Positions 1 to 11,880 of a DNA stretch of 64,000 nucleotides are shown here, piece after piece (positions within the stretch are counted from its first letter, which is position 1; every line of letters begins with the position of its first letter). The DNA comes from Protula sp. h YS-2021 (lineage: Eukaryota; Annelida; Polychaeta; Sabellida; Serpulidae). The notes beneath the pieces were generated by a model. It was not told where the DNA came from and searched no databases. It worked only from the letters and a program-made list of their open reading frames with translations. Position numbers and translations under genes: made by a program. The stretch lies in NCBI GenBank assembly GCA_949752745.1, contig OX457026.1, positions 36,746,723-36,810,722 on the forward strand, written 5' to 3'.

Positions 1-85
1 AGTTCCGAAACACCCTGAGTAGTATGAAAAGAAGAGTTCCACCACACTTTTGCGGTAGAACTCTTAAGAGTTCTACCACACTTTG

Positions 86-470
86 TGACGTCATACTGTC
101 TGGAAGTGACGTCATCATGTCTGGAAGTGACGTCATCATGTCTGGAAGTGACGTCATCATGTCTGGACCGGAAGTGACGTCACGATAAGCGTTAGGATAG
201 GCGCGACCATCCATGACGTCATAATGAGGTCATAATGAGGTGATAAGAGTTCTACCACACTTTTGTGGTGGTTCTCTTAAGAGTTCCACCACACTTTGTG
301 ACGTCATACTGTCTGGACCGGAAGTGACGTCATAGCGTCTGGACCGGAAGTGACGTCATGTCTGGAAGTGACGTCATCATGTCTGGACCGGAAGTGACGT
401 CATCATGTCTGTTTGTTTCTATCTGCTTCAGTTTTTGGATGGAGCGCGCGCGCGTGTTGGGATGACGTCA
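86..470. repeat. Left-arm array of TGACGTCA (CRE-like) and ETS/CRE composite motifs
   Basis: The palindromic octamer TGACGTCA occurs 12 times, starting at 86, 107, 128, 149, 175, 214, 299, 325, 351, 369, 395 and 463. In eight of these it is preceded directly by GGAAG, giving GGAAGTGACGTCA, and four have the longer CCGGAAGTGACGTCA. The spacing is 18-26 bp in the regular parts. TGACGTCA is the canonical CREB/ATF site and CCGGAAGT a canonical ETS site (established knowledge). Any regulatory activity here is inference. Confidence 0.85.
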
Positions 471-569
471 TGATGAAGGGTAAACGTCAGAGCAGAGTGT
501 GCGTAAACGAAACGTCATTTTGTTTTCGTAATTTGAAATAACGGACTTCCGTTGAAGTGTGGAACTTAT

Positions 570-1440
570 ATTTGTAACATGTCGCCATTTTAACTGTGTA
601 AAAAGTGGAAAAAGTGGGATAACTTTCGTTATAGTTGACCGATTTACATGAAAATTTCACTGTTTGATTCAGTTTTATATCTAGTTTTGTTATAAAGTGG
701 TCACAGGCTATTTACACCGGTGGCTATATGCATTTTTGTAACATGCCGCCATTTTAACTTTGTAAAAAGTGAAAAATTGAGATAACTTCCGTTATACTTG
801 GTCGATTTACATGAAAATTTCACTTTTTGATTCAGTTTTATGTAAATTTTTAACATTAAGTGGTCACAGGCTATTTACACTGGTGGCTGTATGCATTTTT
901 GTAACATGCCGCCATTTTAACTTTGTAAAAAGTGAAAAATTGGCATAACTTCCGTTATACTTGGTCGATTTACATGAAAATTTCACTGTTTGATTCAGTT
1001 TTATATCTAGTTTTGTTATAAAGTAGTCACAGGCTATTTACACCGGTGGCTGTATGCATTTTTGTAACATACCGCCATTTTAACTTTGTAAAAAGTGAAA
1101 AATTGGCATAACTTCCGTTATACTTGGTCGATTTACATGAAAATTTCACTGTTTGATTCAGTTTTATGTAACGTTTTAACATTAAGTGGTTATAGGCTAT
1201 TTACACCGATGGCTGTATGCATAATGTGACATGCCGCCATTTTAACTTTGTAAAAAGTGAAAAAATGAGATAACTTTCGCTATAGTTGGTCGATTTGCAT
1301 GAAACTTTCACTGTTTGGTTCAGTTTTATATCTAGTTTTTGTTATAATGTAGTCATGGGCTATTTGCGCAGCTGGCTGTATGCATAATTTGACATTCGCC
1401 ATTTTAACTTTTTAAAAAGTGGAAAAGTGTAATAACTTTC
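570..1440. repeat. 163-bp tandem repeats, left arm (about 6 units)
   Basis: The motif TAACATGCCGCCATTTTAAC and its variants recur near 575, 738, 901, 1064, 1227 and 1390, a regular 163-bp step. Each unit also holds TTACATGAAAATTTCACT and a GGCTATTTACACCGGTGGCT-like block. The innermost units are the most diverged. Confidence 0.85.
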
Positions 1441-1599
1441 GTTATGGTTAACCGATTTGAATGAAAATTTCACCATTGAATTCAGTTTGACGTCTTAGTT
1501 TACAGTAGTTTGCATAGGTGGGTTGTTGGATGGCGCGCGCCCACCATTCAAACATGTGTTTGAATTATTTTTACGTCAAACTATGGTTCAACAAGTTGT

Positions 1600-2100
1600 T
1601 TAGCAATTGTACAACAATTGTTCAACAAGCTGTTGTTCAACATGTTCAACATGTTGAACATGTTCAACAACATGTTCAACATGTTCAACATGTTGTTGCA
1701 CAAGTTGAACATGTTCAACATGTTCAACATGTTGAATATGTTCAACTTGTTTGACAACATGCTGTTTAACAAGTTGTTCAACAAGTTGTAGTTCAAGCAA
1801 AGAAAAAACAAGACATATGTTGAATAGGTTTATTAATACATTTAAATACATGTTGTCAAACAAGTTGAACATATTCAACATGTTGAACATGTTGAACATG
1901 TTCAACTTGTGCAACAACATGTTGAACATGTTGAACATGCTGTTGAACATGTTGAACATGTTGTTGAACATGTTGAACATGTTGAACATGTTCAACTTGT
2001 TGAACATGTTGTTGAACATGTTGAACATGTTCAACAACATGTTGAACATGTTGAACAACAGCTTGTTGAACAATTGTTGTACAATTGCTAAACAACTTGT
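1600..2100. repeat. Central self-complementary CATGTTGAA/TTCAACATG array
   Basis: The core consists of 9-bp units (CATGTTGAA, CATGTTCAA) that are nearly palindromic themselves, on both sides of a loop at 1760-1850. TGAATATGTTCAACTTGTTT at 1731 pairs with its complement ending at 1879. All six frames stay open over stretches and give Val-Gln-His or Asn-Met-Leu repeats, which is a consequence of the repeat and not a protein gene. Confidence 0.85.
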
Positions 2101-2269
2101 TGAACCATAGTTTGACGTAAAAATAATTCAAACACATGTTTGAATGGTGGGTGCGCGCCATCCAACAACCCACCTATGCAAACTACTGTAAACTAAGACG
2201 TCAAACTGAATTCAATGGTGAAATTTTCATTCAAATCGGTTAACCATAACGAAAGTTATTACACTTTTC

Positions 2270-2960
2270 CACTTTTTAAAAAGTTAAAATGGCGAATGTC
2301 AAATTATGCATACAGCTAGCTGCGCAAATAGCCCATGACTACATTATAACAAAAACTAGATATAAAACTGAACCAAACAGTGAAAGTTTCATGCAAATCG
2401 ACCAACTATAGCGAAAGTTATCTCATTTTTTCACTTTTTACAAAGTTAAAATGGCGGCATGTCACATTATGCATACAGCCATCGGTGTAAATAGCCTATA
2501 ACCACTTAATGTTAAAACGTTACATAAAACTGAATCAAACAGTGAAATTTTCATGTAAATCGACCAAGTATAACGGAAGTTATGCCAATTTTTCACTTTT
2601 TACAAAGTTAAAATGGCGGCATGTTACAAAAATGCATACAGCCACCGGTGTAAATAGCCTGTGACTACTTAATGTTAAAACGTTACATAAAACTGAATCA
2701 AACAGTGAAATTTTCATGTAAATCGACCAAGTATAACGGAAGTTATGCCAATTTTTCACTTTTTACAAAGTTAAAATGGCGGCATGTTACAAAAATGCAT
2801 ACAGCCACCGGTGTAAATAGCCTGTGACCACTTTATAACAAAACTAGATATAAAACTGAATCAAACAGTGAAATTTTCATGTAAATCGGTCAACTATAAC
2901 GAAAGTTATCCCACTTTTTCCACTTTTTACACAGTTAAAATGGCGACATGTTACAAATAT
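2270..2960. repeat. 163-bp tandem repeats, right arm (about 5 units, inverted)
   Basis: The inverted copies of the left-arm unit have their GTTAAAATGGCGGCATG block near 2285, 2447, 2610, 2773 and 2936. One unit fewer than in the left arm explains why outer paired coordinates sum to 3528 whereas inner ones, for example 1518 and 2173, sum to 3691. Confidence 0.8.
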
Positions 2961-3057
2961 AAGTTCCACACTTCAACGGAAGTCCGTTATTTCAAATTAC
3001 GAAAACAAAATGACGTTTCGTTTACGCACACTCTGCTCTGACGTTTACCCTTCATCA

Positions 3058-3442
3058 TGACGTCATCCCAACACGCGCGCGCGCTCCATCCAAAAACTGA
3101 AGCAGATAGAAACGAACAGACATGATGACGTCACTTCCGGTCCAGACATGATGACGTCACTTCCAGACATGACGTCACTTCCGGTCCAGACGCTATGACG
3201 TCACTTCCGGTCCAGACAGTATGACGTCACAAAGTGTGGTGGAACTCTTAAGAGAACCACCACAAAAGTGTGGTAGAACTCTTATCACCTCATTATGACC
3301 TCATTATGACGTCATGGATGGTCGCGCCTATCCTAACGCTTATCGTGACGTCACTTCCGGTCCAGACATGATGACGTCACTTCCAGACATGATGACGTCA
3401 CTTCCAGACATGATGTCGTCACTTCCAGACAGTATGACGTCA
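3058..3442. repeat. Right-arm array of CRE-like and ETS/CRE composite motifs
   Basis: This is the mirror image of the left-arm array. TGACGTCA starts at 3058, 3126, 3152, 3170, 3196, 3222, 3307, 3346, 3372, 3393 and 3435, and a twelfth copy is mutated to TGTCGTCA near 3414. Seven copies read TGACGTCACTTCC, the reverse complement of the ETS/CRE composite. The single changed copy is one of few visible differences between the arms. Confidence 0.85.
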
Positions 3443-3616
3443 CAAAGTGTGGTAGAACTCTTAAGAGTTCTACCGCAAAAGTGTGGTGGAACTCTTCTTT
3501 TCATACTACTCAGGGTGTTTCGGAACTCTCTTTTTTTAACTACTATCATTTTCTTAACTACTTGTCAGTGTGGTAGAACTCTTATTTTCACACTACTTGG
3601 AACGATACAAAAATGA

Positions 3617-5795
3617 AACAAAAATTGTGCAAAAAAGTGAGCTCATGTTTTCCCGCAATCAGTAAAGCTAGAGAACTAAAATTTGCAGCATAGATAGGTG
3701 GTGGCCTGCTAACTTGTTAGCAAATTTGAAATTAGATATGGTCAAGTGATTTAATGTTTCACCCCTAGTTCCTTTTTACGTTTCCACACATCTCACAAAC
3801 TATACGATTTGTGGCCTGTTTCTTATAACAGTTTACAAGCCCTTTCTTTAAACTGATTCCAACGTGAGTTTTTATGAGGATCCAAAGCGGAGCATTGTAA
3901 AATTTTAAGTAAAATAAAGAAAATAAAAAATAACGTTTGTCTCAAAAATGGCACATCGTAGCCCGTTTTAACCCAACTTTTGACGATCAGAACGATCACC
4001 ATGTTTTTCGTTCTTGTAGGGGTGGGGCTCTAACATTTTTTTCTTAATTCCCCTACCCCCAACTGAAAGGAACAAAAGTAACTGGAGAATCTGACAGAAC
4101 TAGCTGCTGGAACTTCAAATGTAAGAAATATATTTTTCTTATATTTGAGAAACTCCTGTAGCAGACGATAGGTATTCAAAGGTGGTTATTTCGCGTTATG
4201 TGTAATTCGAAGTTCCACTACTGCGATATTAGCAGACCCACTCATATGTCTCGGCCAAAAACTGTTAATTTAATATAATAAACCAATTGGAATTGCTCTC
4301 CCTATCTAAAACCTCAACACACTTTTTGAATTTTCAGTTTCACTAACCCTTGACATTACACAATAATACAAGCAATCCTTTCGGTTTCGGTGATTCTCTT
4401 TTCGAAAAGGAACTTTTTGGGATTAGCGGTTTCAAGTGTCAGCCCTCCCCCCCTCCCCGAAGCCCTAATTTAACTCAAATTAAAGTCACAACACAAAGCT
4501 GAGCGTAATAGAATTCCACAGCACAGCTTCAGGACAGTGGCGATATTTTGTGATCATTCTAACGAGAAATCTCAGGAGAAAATAAGATTTATATGGGGAA
4601 ATTAATCACTGAAATTTCCGAAGTATTGTTATGCCTTCCAAATCTCACATTATATTTTGGAAATTACCCATGCTTGAAATCACCATTGCGCGACTTTCTC
4701 GGGTAGCGATGCATGAAAATGTAAATACTGAGCAGCGGCACCCTTCTTTTGTGAAAGAAGTAAAAACGACGCTGGTAAAGAAAAAATCTTTACATCTTTT
4801 GACAGATATTGAATAGGATTAATGCTGTTTTGGGTAAACCACTGGCAGGTAACAATTGTGTACACTCACCCAGTGGCGACGGTTCAGCTTCACCTCCTGC
4901 GTATCTTTTCTTCATAGAATCCTGCAAGTTAAGCTGAATTTTATTTTTTTTTTCAATTCTGTGCTGTCCAAAAATAAGCCATGCGCCGACCTCCACACTC
5001 CGCCACCCCCATTCAGACGGTCCAGATCGGCTGACTCTCCTTTATGCATATTATACCATCTGTTCCTTCCACTCAAGTCCCCACACACCTCCCCCCCCCC
5101 CCTTCAAACTGTATCACTTCCCGGTCATTTTAATTACTGATGACAAATGGTAGTTGTTATTACAATGCGTTTAAAATTTATTGAATTTAGCATCGTGGAC
5201 ATATTCGGCAAACCTTGCTCAATTGTATTCCATTCTGATGAGACTGTGAAGTGCAACTTAACAATAGAGTCATGAAAGATTTCCTATCGTCCAGGAAATT
5301 TCAAGGCTATTTCTCATTGAACAGAATGGAATGGAAGTAAACAGATCCGTTAAAACGTTTGCATTCACGCTGAAAAACAATGGGGCGGGTGAGCGGAAAA
5401 TACAAATTCTTTAAAACCTGTAGAGAATTTTTTTTACCATGCTTTTGTTGCATTGATATTTTCGAGGCAAGTCACTTTTGCTGTAAGTAAGCTTACCATG
5501 CTGATATACTGCTATACTGATACTACTATTTACAACTGACATATTCGTTATATTAAAACAATTTTGCAAAAAAAAAAGGAAACTTGGACAGGTATGAAAT
5601 TATATAGGGACAGCAGATTGGAGGACACTTTACTAGGGTGGTCAGATGACTGAATTTCAAGCCAGGAAAGGTGTTTGACCTGGAGGAAGATGGCAACGGT
5701 CTGTTGACCATTAACGCTGCTTGCAGTTAAGTAGTGTAGAGAAATTGAAATATATTTTCCATATATTTCATTCAACGCGCTATACTTTTGTGTCA
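3617..5795. other. Gene-free stretch
   Basis: No supported gene. There are short random open frames only, a C-rich run near 5090-5101 and AT-rich sequence. Confidence 0.6.
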
Positions 5796-6541
5796 TTAAA
5801 GGGAAATGCGGGTATCTCTGCGCCATCTATCGACCGAAATGCGCATTACATTGAATATCGCTAAGTTTTAATTCATGTTTATACAGTATAAATAACTACC
5901 AAATCCGTTTAGATCGAAAAATTCTTTTCACAGACAAATAGGGTCGTGTTCAGAAATGGTCTGTATTGTTATTTTGTTCCTAGAAGGGCCTGTGTTGATA
6001 TTTATTGTCCATTAAAATCATATAACATTGTTTTCACCATTTATCCATTGAGTCAATGGTATTTTGTCAAACAGATTGTATAATTCTCTTATTGATACGA
6101 TGACATATATTTTTTATTTACTTAAAACATTTCATATGACGTGTTCTTCAAACAGGGAAAAAATAAGGCAATAGTCAATTGTGATTATGTGTGAATTTTG
6201 CTTTTTGATTGAAATTTCTTGGTTTTCCCAATGGTTTCTATAGTAAAAGTACGATACCTTTCAGTGTCTTTATTAACACTTGACAAGCCTCTGGCTTGCA
6301 AGAGTTATATGAATTTGTGCGAGCAGCCGTTCGTCCTTTTTTTTCTTCTTGACACTTTTTCCGATTTTTTGTGTCTTCTTCTCTGACACTATGGGCCCTA
6401 GGACCATGAAACTTGTTCCTCTTATAACATCGGTGACCCCCTTTTTCTTCTAAATTTTTGAATATATACCCTCAAAGCATTAAACTGTGAAAATATGAAG
6501 GAAATGTCAATTGTAGGTGAAATACCCGCATTTCCCTTTAA
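5796..6541. mobile_element. MITE-like element with 20-bp terminal inverted repeats and TTAA ends
   Basis: Bases 5796-5815 (TTAAAGGGAAATGCGG and onward) are the exact reverse complement of 6522-6541. The outermost four bases at both ends are TTAA, which would fit a piggyBac-type target duplication, although the termini are not a classical piggyBac CCC start. There is no coding capacity. The interior has a hairpin-like segment at 6275-6305 (ACTTGACAAGCC, GGCTTGCAAGAG) that resembles 22561-22600. Confidence 0.65.
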
Positions 6542-7813
6542 AAAGCGGTTTCATTTTTTCAAAATTCAAACCATTTCCCATAGACACAGTTCACTGTTGA
6601 ATGTTATACCAGGAACTTAATTATTTAACATAATTCCAGGACTGTCTATCAATTAACAAACAAACTACTTTCTTCATTAGTTAATTTGTGAACTTGGATT
6701 GTTTTTAGTATCTGATTAAATATTTTAACTTTATTAGAAAGACTTGGATATCAGTAAGTTTTTCAATAATAAATTAAATTTCTGGATGTTAAACTTACCT
6801 GTAATTCGCTTGAAGAAAGACCAAACGATAAACATAAAAAATAAATCAGCGAAAAAAGTTCTTTCTGTATTTGCTTCATACCGGTTGTGACTAAAACGAA
6901 GCAATTAATTTTCCTGTAATTCCTCTTATTCCGGGACGTACACCAATGTTTTTCTATGCTCCTTTGCCGTACGAGATATTTCCTGGTGCTGTTCTGCTAC
7001 AAAGACAGAACACTGTCAGCTTGAGCCGTGACGGGAAATGAGACGTCTCCGCCAAGAGTAGGTTATTAAATATCAGACGACATCATTATAACTACTGTTT
7101 GTTTCTCACTGTGAGGGGTAGGGGGGCGAAAGTGCCTCATTCATCAGCTTAATTATGGCGGTATTGGGAGGAGTAATAAACACTTCTTTGTTATGGGAAG
7201 TCTTAGAAATTGAAATTGTTAGTTTTTCTGTGCGTCAGCGTATTCCCTGCTCATTAAATACTACTTATTAGCACTCATCCCCAGCTTAAGTCTAAACCCT
7301 ATAGCAACATCATCATGGCCAGAAATCACGATGGCTTTTTTCCGGAAAAGGATCCAATGGACATTTGAGAGTCATAAACTGGACATATGTGGCACCATAA
7401 TATAGGCATCAAATTTCTGAACAGCGCTCGGATACTTTACAGCCAAGTACACCGGCAACCCGACATACCTACTATTTAAAAAAATTCACTCAATTTCAGA
7501 AAATACACTTTGGGAAGACTCGGGGGGGGGGGGCATGGTCAAACTGCAGTTGAGTTAATTATAATCAGTGATTTTGTGAATGATTAAATTGTTCTATTAG
7601 TTGTTTTACTGGCCTGCAAAATTTTGACGGCTGTATAGAATGACTGGTGGGCTGCTTTAGGAACTTTGTCATTTCTAGCAAAATCTTGTTTTTGTATTGG
7701 TCTAGTAATTACAATAAAAACGACCCTGCTTGATTTTAGTTGCGGTTTATAATTGGTGTGTCAACAAATTAAACCTGGTAAAAAGGTTTAAAATGAAAGA
7801 AAATATGATGTGG
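6542..7813. other. Gene-free stretch
   Basis: AT-rich sequence without supported genes. It contains an 11-base G run at about 7520. Confidence 0.55.
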
Positions 7814-8130
7814 TGCAGAACCATAGACGTGCACTGCAGGCGCGCAGAACCATAGACGTGCACTGCAGGCGCACAGAACCATAGACGTGCACTGCAGGCA
7901 CGCAGAACCATAGACGTGCACTGCAGGCACGCAGAACTACAGACGTGCACTGCAGGCACGCAGAACCATAGACGTGCACTGCAGGCGCACAGAACCATAG
8001 ACGTGCACTGCAGGCACGCAGAACCATAGACGTGCACTGCAGGCACGCAGAACCTAGACGTGCACTGCAGGCGCGCAGAACCATAGACGTGCACTGCAGG
8101 CACGCAGAACTACAGACGTGCACTGCAGGC
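7814..8130. repeat. 29-bp minisatellite, about 11 copies
   Basis: The unit GACGTGCACTGCAGG plus CACGCAGAACCATA recurs every 29 bp from 7826 (7855, 7884, 7913, 7942, 7971, 8000, 8029 and on). Each unit holds a PstI site. Variation is limited to CAC/CGC and ACCATAG/ACTACAG changes plus one 2-base deletion near 8053. Because 29 is not a multiple of 3, long reading frames through the array rotate among Cys/Ala/Val-rich translations and are artefacts. Confidence 0.9.
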
Positions 8131-8330
8131 GAGCTGGATCTTGGCTGTGCATTGCAGACGAGCTCGGCCTCAGGTGTGGACTGCAGGCGACCTGTGCCTA
8201 ACCGTGTGGTGCAGGCGAGCTTGGTCTTAGCCTTGCGGTGCAAGTTCGGTCTTTGGCGTGACTGGTCCTTAAGCGTGCGATATATGGTGAGATGGGTCTT
8301 AGGCGTGTTCTTTAAGTGAGCTGGGTAGCA
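8125..8330. repeat. Degenerate continuation of the minisatellite
   Basis: Blocks of about 30-33 bp built on TGCAGGCGAGCTNGNTCTTNGNCGTG continue directly from the 29-bp array and become steadily less similar. This looks like the old edge of a still homogenising array. Confidence 0.6.
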
Positions 8331-8514
8331 GGAGTCATTGTTTTGACTGCATATTCACTGGACAACAACTATTTACAACTTATTAATGTTACATATGTAA
8401 GATATTTTTTATAAATATTTATCGATGTTTTACATATAAAACTCCATAAGAAATGTCTAAATTATATTTGGAAACTTTTTTTTCAATATGACATATAGCA
8501 GAATAATCAGAGGT

Positions 8515-8720
8515 ATCTCCTTCCATCTACGAGTTGTTATGTACAGGTTGGGTATAGTTTTATGTAAATTTTATGTACATTTTACGAGTTTGTATCCCTT
8601 CTGTCTATGAGTTATGTCTAGGTTGGGTACAATGCTATGTAAATTTTATATGAATTTTATGAATATGTTCCCTTTCCGTCTACGAATATTATTATGTTCA
8701 GGTTGGGTACAGTTAGCTAT
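8515..8720. repeat. Tandem repeat of about 85-90 bp, about 2.5 copies
   Basis: Three blocks share a TCTACGAG-like start, then CAGGTTGGGTA and TATGTAAATTTTAT, near 8527, 8609 and 8680. Divergence is moderate. Confidence 0.6.
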
Positions 8721-8759
8721 CCACAGAATCCAAGCTATTGAGCATTCTACAAAGAGAAA

Positions 8760-10859
8760 CATGTCTTATTTTGTTTCTCTAGCTTTTACCCGTATGGATG
8801 TTTAAACATAAAACGTGTGAAATAGTTAAGAAACTCGCGAACCACTGAAACGTCCACTCGTAAAGAAAACGGTTCTGGATCAGATATCACAGTCAGTTCC
8901 AGACAAGCTTATTAATGGGTTTATATTCCGAGGATTATCCAAGAATTCATTTGGACAATCCCCTGGCTTGCTTTGTGGCGTGTTGCCGTCATTGCAGCTC
9001 ATGATGATGTCGAGTTTGAGAGCTTTTGCATCACAAAGTACTCAAATAGGTGCTTGGTGTTTCTTGATTTTCTTACGATACTGAATGAGTGCGTACTTGA
9101 CACAAAATAAATCGACTTAAACTCAAGTCCATTGTATTTATGAAATTATAGGTATTGTGTGATACAGTAGTAGTTAGCAGTTAATAGTAGTAAATAGTCT
9201 TTTTTGATGAAGTGCAGGCAAGTGTGAAATTAACAATTTCAAGTACTTATATCAGGCCTGTTTTTTAACCGCCTCTGGTCAAGACCAAGATTTTGGTCAA
9301 GTTCTTTAGCTTTTTATCGAAAAAATGGCGGTAAAATATATTTTGTGCACATTAAAATCTCATTCAGTACAAATAACAATAGCGTAAAGAATATGTTTGG
9401 AGAAATTAATTAGTACACATAATTGATTATAATCCCAGAAACGATTATCTGGAAGTTCGGTAACTTTGAAATAAAAAGAAAAAACATTTAAATGGTAATG
9501 GTCAATTTCGTTACAAAGCTTTGTCAGATCAACATTTTACTCAGAACAAACAAGATTTGGTCAAACTGTTCGGGATTGTACTCCTCTTGCCGGGTGCCCT
9601 AGTAAAAAAATGAATGCAGGGCCAAACACACTCTAAAAATAGTAGACTTCCCATGGAATAAACTAACCCAAAAGAGGGCAGTATTCGGCAAAACCCACTC
9701 CTTCGAATATTTTTGTATAAATGTAAGTATTAAAAAAACCACGCTCAAATGTTTCTTTCTTAATTGAAAGTGTACTGTTAAATTAAATTAGTTTTCACAC
9801 TTCAACGATACGATCACGTATACAACGGATAGTTTCATGTCTTCAATGGTAGTCCGTTTGCTGGCATCCATGACCTTTCACTGCTCCATCACTTGGAGTC
9901 CGCATTGTTTTATAGTATCAGTCAGATCTATTTTAATGATCCACACAACTTTGCAGTCCACTTAAACTTGAGATCTGTTGGTTGCACTTTGAGTTCAAAT
10001 TATGAATTGCAATATTGATAATAATTAACTGGCTATTTATGGTTATATGTCCCCCCCTAAAGAGCACCCAGCCCAGTTTGAGTACATAGTTCACATTTAC
10101 GACAAAGGAAGGGGTGGAGGTAGGCAATGATATCTATTGTTTGCATTCAGCAGTCTTCTCAGTTATCTATTGTAGCGTAAATTCCAGTTACTTTTGTTCA
10201 TATAAATTATGAAATGTCATCTCGGAGCTAGAATCACCTGGACAGCAACATATCTGAGAATCGCAAACATATTAAATGTAGAATTTTATCCAAGACCCTC
10301 ACTCCATTGAGGAATTGCAATTACCCCTGCCCGCATAAATTTCTCCTCCCATGATTATAAGCCGTTCTTTTGAAGCAAAGGCACGAAGAAAATGCTGAAA
10401 GCACTCACAAGATCAAATTTACTTACCAGCCGAAGGAAAAAGGGGCGGGGTGGAGGGGGTGGAGGTGGCAATTACCTTAAGAGTAGTATGCGTTTCGTGA
10501 TTTGAAGCCCCTCCTCCGTTTTCGATCTATTAGCCTACTGACCACGATCACTGACCTATCAATGCTTTTATTTTAAACTCACAGAATTTAAAAACGCAGT
10601 GACACTTTTTTCCTCTCAGTATCAAGTGCATCGACATGAAATTGCTGTCTGTCAGTTACAAACCCAATGTCCCTCTGTTACAGTGTGTTTTACACGAATA
10701 CACAATGTTGATTTCAAAGAAATGAAACCTTGCAGTCTGACACCTCTCTCACCCGGTTTTGAGACTTTTAAAGCACGTGTATTTTCAATCCAAGTAAAGG
10801 CAAAATCAATTGCATTAATAAAATTTGAACAAAAAAAAAAAAGATGCTAAAGTGCTAAG
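8760..10859. other. Gene-free stretch
   Basis: No gene, RNA gene or bounded repeat could be supported. The ATG-initiated frames here are short and lack recognisable domains or splice context. Confidence 0.5.
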
Positions 10860-11880
10860 GCTTAACGCAAATGAGAGATAGCAAGAAATTGGTATGCTTC
10901 ATATTGGCATGACACATACGGAAGTTTCCAGAAGGCACACGGTGGCTGTATCTTTTTGTCTTCTTCAGCAGCGTCATAAAGAGGAGGGCTCTGTAAGAGA
11001 CCGCCCGCAACAAGGCCAAACAAGGGTAAAAACACCGGAGCAAGATCGAGTTATTCAAACGATGCACGGGTTTGTGATCGCTTCCGGTTTGCAGTGGCAG
11101 CAGCGTCAGTGACAACAGGCAGACGTAACAAGAATATCAGCGCACACACTGTGCCAAACCGGCTGGGCGCGCTTTGAATAATACCCAGGCGAGCCAGTGT
11201 TGAATCTACGGCGATGGCGTTTCGACGAGACTGGGGGGACCGTCCAGCTAGAAAACCGATGGCCTTTAGCCTCGTGGCGTCAGGTAAAGTTAACGGTTTT
11301 TGTTGCTTCGAAATGACTCCAACTAGTATAAAGACGTCGGCTAGAGCGATTTGCACAAGCTTATCGTTCCTGAAGTCGATAGATTTGGTGGAGGGTGTAT
11401 GCTGGTATGGGGTGCTATTCGATTTGACTTTGTATCACCTCAGTCATTGACGGCAACGTGACCGCAAGACGTTAGCGGGAAACCACCTTTGAAGGCGAAA
11501 TGTACAACCGACCCAAATCATGCAACCTACCGTACAGCGATTTTAAAGTATGAAAGCGCTCTCCCTCGTGTAATTGATATTTGTACAAATCTATAACAAG
11601 CTTATCAGATCCAGATCCTATAATGGCCCCCGTACTCATCTAACATAAACCCTAGTGAACACGTCTGAGAGATGCTCAGTCGTAGAGTTCAAGGCCGTAC
11701 TCCACCACTACAAAGTCCCACGGAGCGAAAACACGCATAGATTGCCACATTATTCTCCAATGCAGGATAAATCGGCACGTCAAGTCCTTGATCCGGGTCT
11801 AGGACAATTGCCGCACGGACAATTCCCTACTTTTTGTTTAAAAAAATCACAATCTTCTGTACAATTTTTATTTTAAGTAT
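10860..11880 (+). pseudogene. Decayed Tc1-like (Tc1/mariner) transposase, copy 1
   Basis: Conceptual translation across several frames follows the Tc1 order. There is a helix-turn-helix block (GMLHIGMTHTEVSRRH, from about 10893), then GSVRDRP...TPEQDRVIQTMH (10990-11070), ISAHTVPNRLGA (11138-11172), a VWGAI-like core motif near 11408, and a C-terminal WPPYSSNINPSEHV stretch (about 11624) that corresponds to the family's WPAxSPDLNPIEHxWD, with the third catalytic acidic region. Stops and frameshifts (for example just after 11110 and the TGA after EHV) make it non-functional. The segment 11180-11390 is poorly alignable. Terminal inverted repeats were not found. Confidence 0.75.

Larger units (their letters stand above)
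1..3616. mobile_element. Foldback-like element: giant near-perfect inverted repeat
   Basis: Base 1 pairs with base 3527, and the arms stay complementary inward to a loop of about 90 bases (1760-1850). Each arm holds, from outside in, a 20-26 bp array rich in TGACGTCA, a unique stretch with an alternating GC run, 163-bp tandem repeats and a CATGTTGAA-type array. The left end lies outside the window. The right end is probably within 3527-3616, where the motif GTGGTAGAACTCTT occurs once more. No transposase reading frame is present; the frames through the centre are repeat translations. Arm identity is very high by eye, so the element is recent or its arms are kept alike by gene conversion. Galileo or FB-type foldback transposons have this architecture (family knowledge), but membership is inferred from structure only. 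Confidence 0.8.

Noticed and set aside
1518..2173. Open frames of 60-157 codons on both strands through the palindrome centre
   Set aside because: They translate a 9-bp self-complementary repeat, occur in several frames on both strands and mirror each other across the palindrome.
7747..8243. Long Cys/Ala-rich open frames on the minus strand
   Set aside because: They are translations of the 29-bp minisatellite; the frame rotates through every unit and no start or splice context supports a gene.
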